A stretch of 24,132 bases of DNA. Origin: Porogramme epimiltina. Taxonomy: Eukaryota > Basidiomycota > Agaricomycetes > Polyporales > Polyporaceae. The notes under the pieces are model-generated. The model searched no databases, was not told where the DNA came from, and saw only the letters and a list, made by a program, of their open reading frames with translations. Where the stretch lies: positions 1 to 24,132 of the forward strand of contig FTLJ01001135.1 in NCBI GenBank assembly GCA_900155495.1, given 5' to 3'. Position 1 is the first letter of the stretch. Each line of letters opens with the position of its first letter. Shown in pieces: positions 20,201 through 24,132 of the stretch. A program made the position numbers and the translations under genes.

Positions 20201-21799
20201 GTCCTCGTTGGTTAGGGGAAGGGCGTCGAGGTCGTCGATAAGTTCGCGGGTTTGCGGGTTCGCGGTCGTAAAGAGGCCGTCCGGATTCTCTCGCCTGATG
20301 ACGCGCGGATCCTCAGGGTTCCACTGGTGGACTGCGTCGACCCTGGACATGATATGATGATATTTAGCCTGACGGAGCGTGACAACGGGTTAGCGCGAAG
20401 CGGTGAAACTCACGTGATATGAAAGGCAAGGGCCATGGAGATGCGGGCCTGCTTGGTGTAGTCCGTCTGCTCATCCCACTGGCGGACATCGTCGGGGATG
20501 GTCGCGAGGTCGCAGATGCGACGATCCTGGCCGTATTTGAGACGCACCGCGACAGGCCAGGAGTCCGTCAGCTCGCGTAGCCTTTTGTAGCTGGGGGGGG
20601 CGTGTCGGAGCCACTCTTCGAACACTCGGCGGAGAACCTCGTTGAGAGCATGTAGCTCCTCCACGGAAAGCTGATATTCCCTCGTGTCGCTGCGAGCGGG
20701 AGAGAGTTAGCCATGGCGTGCGCTGCAAGGTTGAATCAAGCGAACGCCACAATGGCGACGACGGACGTACAGTATGTTGCACTGAGCTTTGAAGGCCGTG
20801 AGGTTGGTGATGTCTGGGTAAGGAACAACGAGCGAGATATCCTGGTAGTGGCTCTTGGACAAGACATGCGCGAGGAGCGCCCAGGTGGCGAGGCGGAGCT
20901 GAGAGGTCATGACCGTGGGAGTGTCGGTGTATTCGACGGGTTCGCAATCTTCCTGCGGTAGCAAAGCGTCCTTGGGCATCCAGGTGAAGAAGACGTCCGA
21001 GCTGTTTGATGTGCGACCGATGTAGAGCATGTTTTCGGCAGGATCGAATCCAAGGAACTCCCTGGAGCCGCGGTAGGCCCAGTAGGCGCGTGTGGTGTCT
21101 ATGAAGAACGTCCACTCGAGCCAGTTCAAGACTGCGGGTATTGAGACATTCGGCAAGATGGAAGCGAAGCCGATCTCGTTGGGTATCCGTAACTCATAGT
21201 CGAGGCGAACCTTTGCAAACGGGTTGAGCGCACGCACGACCTCACCAGGCAGGGAACAACTCACCTCGTTCATGTTCCAAACCAAGTTAGGGTGGTCCGA
21301 TGCCCAGGTCAGATTATCGTCGAGCACGACGTCCTGCCTGCCGTTCGTTAACATCCGCATGGCCCCGGCTTCGTCATTCATTTCGTATTGCCGGCGAAGG
21401 GTGGACACGTAGAGCGTAGTAGGGCGGCTTTTGTCGTACAGATCTTGCTGGGCGCTGACCGGTGCCATGTTTCCGCGCACGCTGCTGAGTAAATGGCCTT
21501 CATCTATTGCGTCGTTGTAGTCGTTCCCGAGGGTGGGTGGCGTGTAACCCAGCTCTAAAAGCACAGGCTGCCGAACGACATCCCTGGGGTCCTCGAAAGC
21601 GTGCTGACCGCGCCCCAATAGACCCTCGTCCCTGCGAGGAGCGTGAGACGTGCGAGACAAGTATCACAATAATTTGTCGGACATACGGTGGCTCTTCGTC
21701 GTCGTCAGATTCGTTGAGAACGACGTCCTCGAAGCCTGGTTCCGGCACAGGGTCGACATCCACGTTGGGTTCATGATCGTCAGGAGGTGGTTCTGGCAT
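17204..21799 (-). CDS. Very large unknown protein (1396 aa), seven exons, apparently intact
   Basis: Exons are 21799-21687, 21631-20771, 20689-20414, 20342-19460, 19403-19005, 18906-17626 and 17581-17204. Introns are 55, 81, 71, 56, 98 and 44 nt, all GT-AG, and the joined length (4191 nt) is a multiple of three. The N-terminus is acidic (PEPPPDDHEPNVDVDPVPEP, then ESDDDEEPP). The rest is well-mixed globular sequence, for example LNWLEWTFFIDTTRAYWAYR near residue 210-230, YCNVPYYVYPQGFTKTLGQW in exon 4, HFLTFGGHDSRQPIVHVANW in exon 5 and FKNALFIVFTENCVDFVPDA in exon 6. I see no signal peptide, no clear membrane helix run and no motif I can tie to a known enzyme. Without the last 44-nt intron (donor GTGTGG, weak) the protein would end at 17575 with 1287 aa. 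I prefer splicing because exon 7 has strong coding character. A conserved fungal family is likely but not named. Confidence 0.7.
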
Positions 21800-22064
21800 G
21801 ACGGCGGTGCAGAGTTAGGGATAGACGGCGGTAACGGGCGGGGGAGGTGTGGTTTAGACGGCGGTGGGTTAGACGGCGGCACCAGCGGTGGAGGAGGTGT
21901 GGGTTAGGGAGAGCAGCCTTTCGGTGTGGAATAATAGAGGAACTTAGGCGGCACCAAGGCCGGGGCGAGGTGGGCAGCAGGCAGCCTCTGAGGAGCGGCT
22001 TGCGGCATACTGCTCTCGGAAGGTGCTCGCGGGTGAATGATTGGGGCGTTCGGCCGGACCCAGG
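21800..22064. promoter_or_regulatory. G-rich upstream region of the large gene
   Basis: The plus strand from 21800 to 21910 is G-rich with repeated words TTAGACGGCGG (about 21853-21863 and 21868-21878) and GGGTTAGGGA (about 21901-21910). On the gene strand this is a C-rich tract just 5' of the start codon at 21799, where the promoter should be. Specific factor sites cannot be assigned. Confidence 0.35.
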
Positions 22065-22262
22065 ACGGCCGACGGTCTCACTTGCGCACCCTCACCGCAT
22101 CACCGCATTGCAGGAACTGGGACGATTACCCGCGGAGGCACTAGGAGCCTCGTGGAGGCACAAGACCCCAGACGGCCGACGGTCTCACTTGCGCACCGTC
22201 GCCGCATTGCAGGAACTGGGACGATTACCCGAGGAGGCACTGGGAGCCTCGTGCAGGCACAA
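22065..22262. repeat. Two-copy tandem duplication, 107-bp period
   Basis: The block 22065-22163 beginning ACGGCCGACGGTCTCACTTG recurs from 22172, ending near 22262. The copies share a near-identical core, GCATTGCAGGAACTGGGACG followed by ATTACCCG, with a small extra ACCGCATC in copy one. The plus-strand translation repeats TALQELGRLPAEALGASWRH against AALQELGRLPEEALGASCRH. The copies sit in different frames overall, so the repeat need not be coding. Confidence 0.85.
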
Positions 22263-23127
22263 GGAGCGCGCACGCCAAGCGGCTTATCTGGAGCGGCCAT
22301 CGGCATTGGCAGCAAGGAGGATGGGACCAGTGTGGTGCTTAGGCCTGCTATCTCGATATGATCCAGTCTAGTAAGCGGGGGAACGCTCTAGGTCAACTGA
22401 CAGCTCCAGGAGACCATCGTCCGCGGTTCAACGTTCTAGCCATATGGTCGCGATGTGGCCGCATGCGTGACTGCAAGGGTGCGTCAAGGCGTCGGCGCCG
22501 AAATGGGCCGCGAGGCGCCAGGAGATATGTCCCTCAACGACTGCGCGCGTGCACTGGCACGGATAGCATTCACCCGCGGTACAAATGGCCACAGCCTTGG
22601 GGACATATATCATCACGATGAAAACGAGGATACAGAGGTAACACAATCTAACTGAACATCATCCGATGAGAAACTGGCTACGCGCACTGGTGAGACGAGT
22701 CCCGGCCAAGCGTTACGGGACAGACAGCACGCAGCGTAGAAGGGAAAGCAAATTGGCGGCTGAAAGGATGATACCACTGGTATTACGCGACCTTTACCAC
22801 TGCGAAGACCGCGGTTGGGCCACGAGTTTCTTGTCGCCTGAGCTGCGCGATCCACCGGGGCGAGCACTGGGCGGGATGGTGCGGCCGCCACGCCCACGAC
22901 TCCGTGAAGACGCCGCACCGGTCTGCGTACGTGTGGGCGCAACCCGCCCGAGGTTCGATGGCCCTGCTTCTGTACTTGACTGCATTGCGCTGAAACGGCC
23001 TGCCGACCCCCTGTGAGACGAGGAGCTACTAGTCCCTAGCCGTGTACCTGTCGCTCCTGCGTTAGGCACTTGACTGGATACCGGCAGTGATTGCCTCATT
23101 GGCTCGTGCGGCAGCGGGGTGTGGCGC
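22263..23127. other. No confident gene; possible extension of the telomere-proximal pseudogene
   Basis: On the minus strand, a frame at 23198-22794 encodes a Ser/Arg/Gly-rich peptide (GAASSRSRGRGGRTIPPSAR) that could be a disordered tail of the decayed gene next to the telomere. A different frame from 23127 reads APHPAAARANEAITAGIQSS before a stop and is in phase with the preceding coding blocks. The two readings overlap and conflict, so I leave them unassigned. A plus-strand frame at 22666-23016 has no recognisable domain. Confidence 0.35.
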
Positions 23128-23767
23128 TCAGGCCTCTGAGATAAACGAGTTTCTGACGACAATGAGCGGCGCAGAGAAGGGGGTGACAATGTCGCCATGC
23201 AGAAACCGTCATCTGATTATTTTGGAATCAATCGACTGGACAAACGAACCCGCTGTATGCCACTCGCCTTCAACCCCCAGTGTGACTTCCCAATCTATGA
23301 GAGACGCCAGTGAGCGAACGGGCAGAGTGAATGGTCAAAATTACACACCATCATCCACAGCAGTGCTGTGATCACCGGGCGCGATGGTTAGTGGTAACGA
23401 AAAATCGAGCACATTGAGGTCAGGCGAGCGATGCACTACTGGGGAACGTCGGCCGGCTGGTTCGGTCGGCATAGGTTCTGCGCTCGCCAGGGATGGATCG
23501 AGGAGCAACAGTGTTGGGCGAGGGATGGGGTGCTTTGTTGAGAGCGAGCTCGGTGTGCCCTTTGGCGCACACGGCGTCACTGGTGGTGTAACTTCTGGGC
23601 TGAACGTCGAATGCACATCCGTCGCCACGGGAGTGTCAACAGTCACATCTCGGGCCTCTCCTGTCAGCGGTGCTTCCTGGTCGTGGTTGAACTCCTCGTC
23701 GCATGGCGGTCCTTCGACGCATGGCACATCTTCGATGCATGACGCATCTTCGACGCGCGCCTGTTTG

Positions 23768-23825
23768 ACGCAAGGCGGCTGTTCGTCTGGCGGCTGTTCG
23801 TCGGGCGGCTGTTCGTCGACGGGTG
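23768..23825. repeat. 15-bp coding repeat (DEQPP units)
   Basis: The plus strand carries three near-identical 15-bp units of GGCGGCTGTTCGTCK followed by a divergent one. On the minus strand these read as tandem DEQPP pentapeptides inside the telomere-proximal frame. The period is a multiple of three, so the repeat expands without changing frame. Confidence 0.8.
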
Positions 23826-24053
23826 GCGGCTCCTCCACGCCTGTCTCAGCCTCGGGCAGGCGGGCAGGCGGTGGGAGCCTGTGTGCATCGTCGCGGCGTT
23901 TCGGCGCCTTGTTGCACGACTTTTGCTCCTTAAACCCACTCTCGTCCCCCTGTCCTGCTTGCTGGATGTACAACGCTGATTCGTCAAATGGGTCAAACTC
24001 CACATTCACCGAGACTGAGATGGGTGCCTCCTTACTTTCGCGTGCGACCGCAT

Positions 24054-24089
24054 CTTCGGGCGCGGCCCCGTCTTCGGGCGCGGCCCCGT
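24054..24089. repeat. 18-bp direct repeat at the telomere junction
   Basis: Two perfect copies of CTTCGGGCGCGGCCCCGT lie at 24054-24071 and 24072-24089. A third copy appears to begin with CTT at 24090-24092 and then merges into the telomeric TTAGG. On the minus strand the unit encodes DGAAPE. Confidence 0.9.
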
Positions 24090-24090
24090 C

Positions 24091-24132
24091 TTAGGTTAGG
24101 TTAGGTTAGGTTAGGTTAGGTTAGGTTAGGTT
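24091..24132 (+). repeat. Telomeric repeat (TTAGG)8TT at the window end
   Basis: The last 42 bases are eight perfect TTAGG units plus TT, running to the end of the window with the G-rich strand pointing outward, as expected for a right chromosome end. Fungal and most basidiomycete telomeres are usually TTAGGG, so the five-base unit is unusual. The array is short, which is common when assemblies stop inside a telomere. Confidence 0.85.

Larger units (their letters stand above)
23128..24090 (-). pseudogene. Decayed gene cut off at its 5' side by the telomere
   Basis: The minus-strand frame is open from 24090, directly abutting the telomeric repeat, to TAA 23343-23341, 249 codons with no ATG near the 5' end. 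It begins DGAAPEDGAAPEDAVARESK and contains VNVEFDPFDESALYIQQAGQ, then an acidic repeat of DEQPP units and a cysteine-bearing run (EDASCIEDVPCVEGPPCDEE). A plausible 54-nt intron (23348-23295, donor GTGTGT, acceptor CATAG, phase 1) leads into DWEVTLGVEGEWHTAGSFVQ and SIDSKIIR, ending in TGA at 23211-23209. The same frame continues after the stop with RFLHGDIVTPFSAPLIVVRN and SFISEA to another TGA (23130-23128). I read this as a gene that lost its 5' end and has since gained stops. The family is unknown. An upstream-spliced intact gene is excluded if the telomere is real. Confidence 0.55.

Noticed and set aside
23384..24094. Plus-strand frame of 236 codons ending at the telomere
   Set aside because: It is Gly/Ser-rich and antisense to the acidic minus-strand frame. 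It ends by chance inside the telomeric repeat.
24091..24132. Arthropod contamination as the source of the TTAGG array
   Set aside because: The adjacent genes have short introns and fungal-type domains, so contamination of the whole contig is unlikely. A chimeric end cannot be excluded without reads.
1..24132. CRISPR arrays, tRNA or rRNA genes, and integrase or transposase genes
   Set aside because: I saw no repeat-spacer array with unique spacers, no cloverleaf sequence and no recognisable transposase motif on either strand by eye.

Overview
The window looks like the end of a chromosome from a filamentous basidiomycete, most likely an Agaricomycete and possibly a polypore. It is GC-rich. Its genes are split by many short (44 to 98 nt) GT-AG introns. 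Several conceptual proteins resemble fungal families: a BAH-PHD protein, a Zn2Cys6-like protein and an arrestin-like pseudogene. The last 42 bases are a perfect (TTAGG)8TT array, read as a telomere. The species call is inference.

Left part (1 to about 8.2 kb): gene-poor and decayed. A palindromic minisatellite (327-1111) has outlier copies at 3468-3565. Between them lies a broken arrestin-like gene on the plus strand (about 1860-2940) and a short 14-bp tandem repeat. Two 20-base poly-G runs flank an NN gap at 4435-4436, so the join there is uncertain. From about 4.8 to 6.4 kb the minus strand holds a proline/serine-rich decayed reading frame with frame changes and an in-frame stop. At 7645-8217 an acidic minus-strand frame is also cut by one in-frame stop.

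Central part (8.2 to 14.3 kb): three genes whose exons join with every phase consistent. They are a 4-exon BAH-PHD protein (minus, 310 aa), a 4-exon unknown protein (minus, 344 aa), and a divergently transcribed 4-exon protein with a Zn2Cys6-like cysteine cluster (plus, 788 aa). The 344-aa gene has two neighbouring introns that are the same length (68 nt) and about 78% identical, with homology that stops close to the splice sites.

Right part (14.3 to 24.1 kb): a low-complexity region with a decayed plus-strand coding region (about 15.46-16.81 kb), then one very large apparently intact 7-exon gene of unknown function (minus, 17204-21799, 1396 aa in my model). Then come a two-copy tandem duplication and a decayed minus-strand reading frame that runs without a start codon right up to the telomeric repeat. 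The layout suggests a subtelomere with ongoing gene decay and one chromosome-end truncation. No pathway links the genes; the proposed nuclear roles rest on the BAH, PHD and Zn2Cys6 resemblances only.
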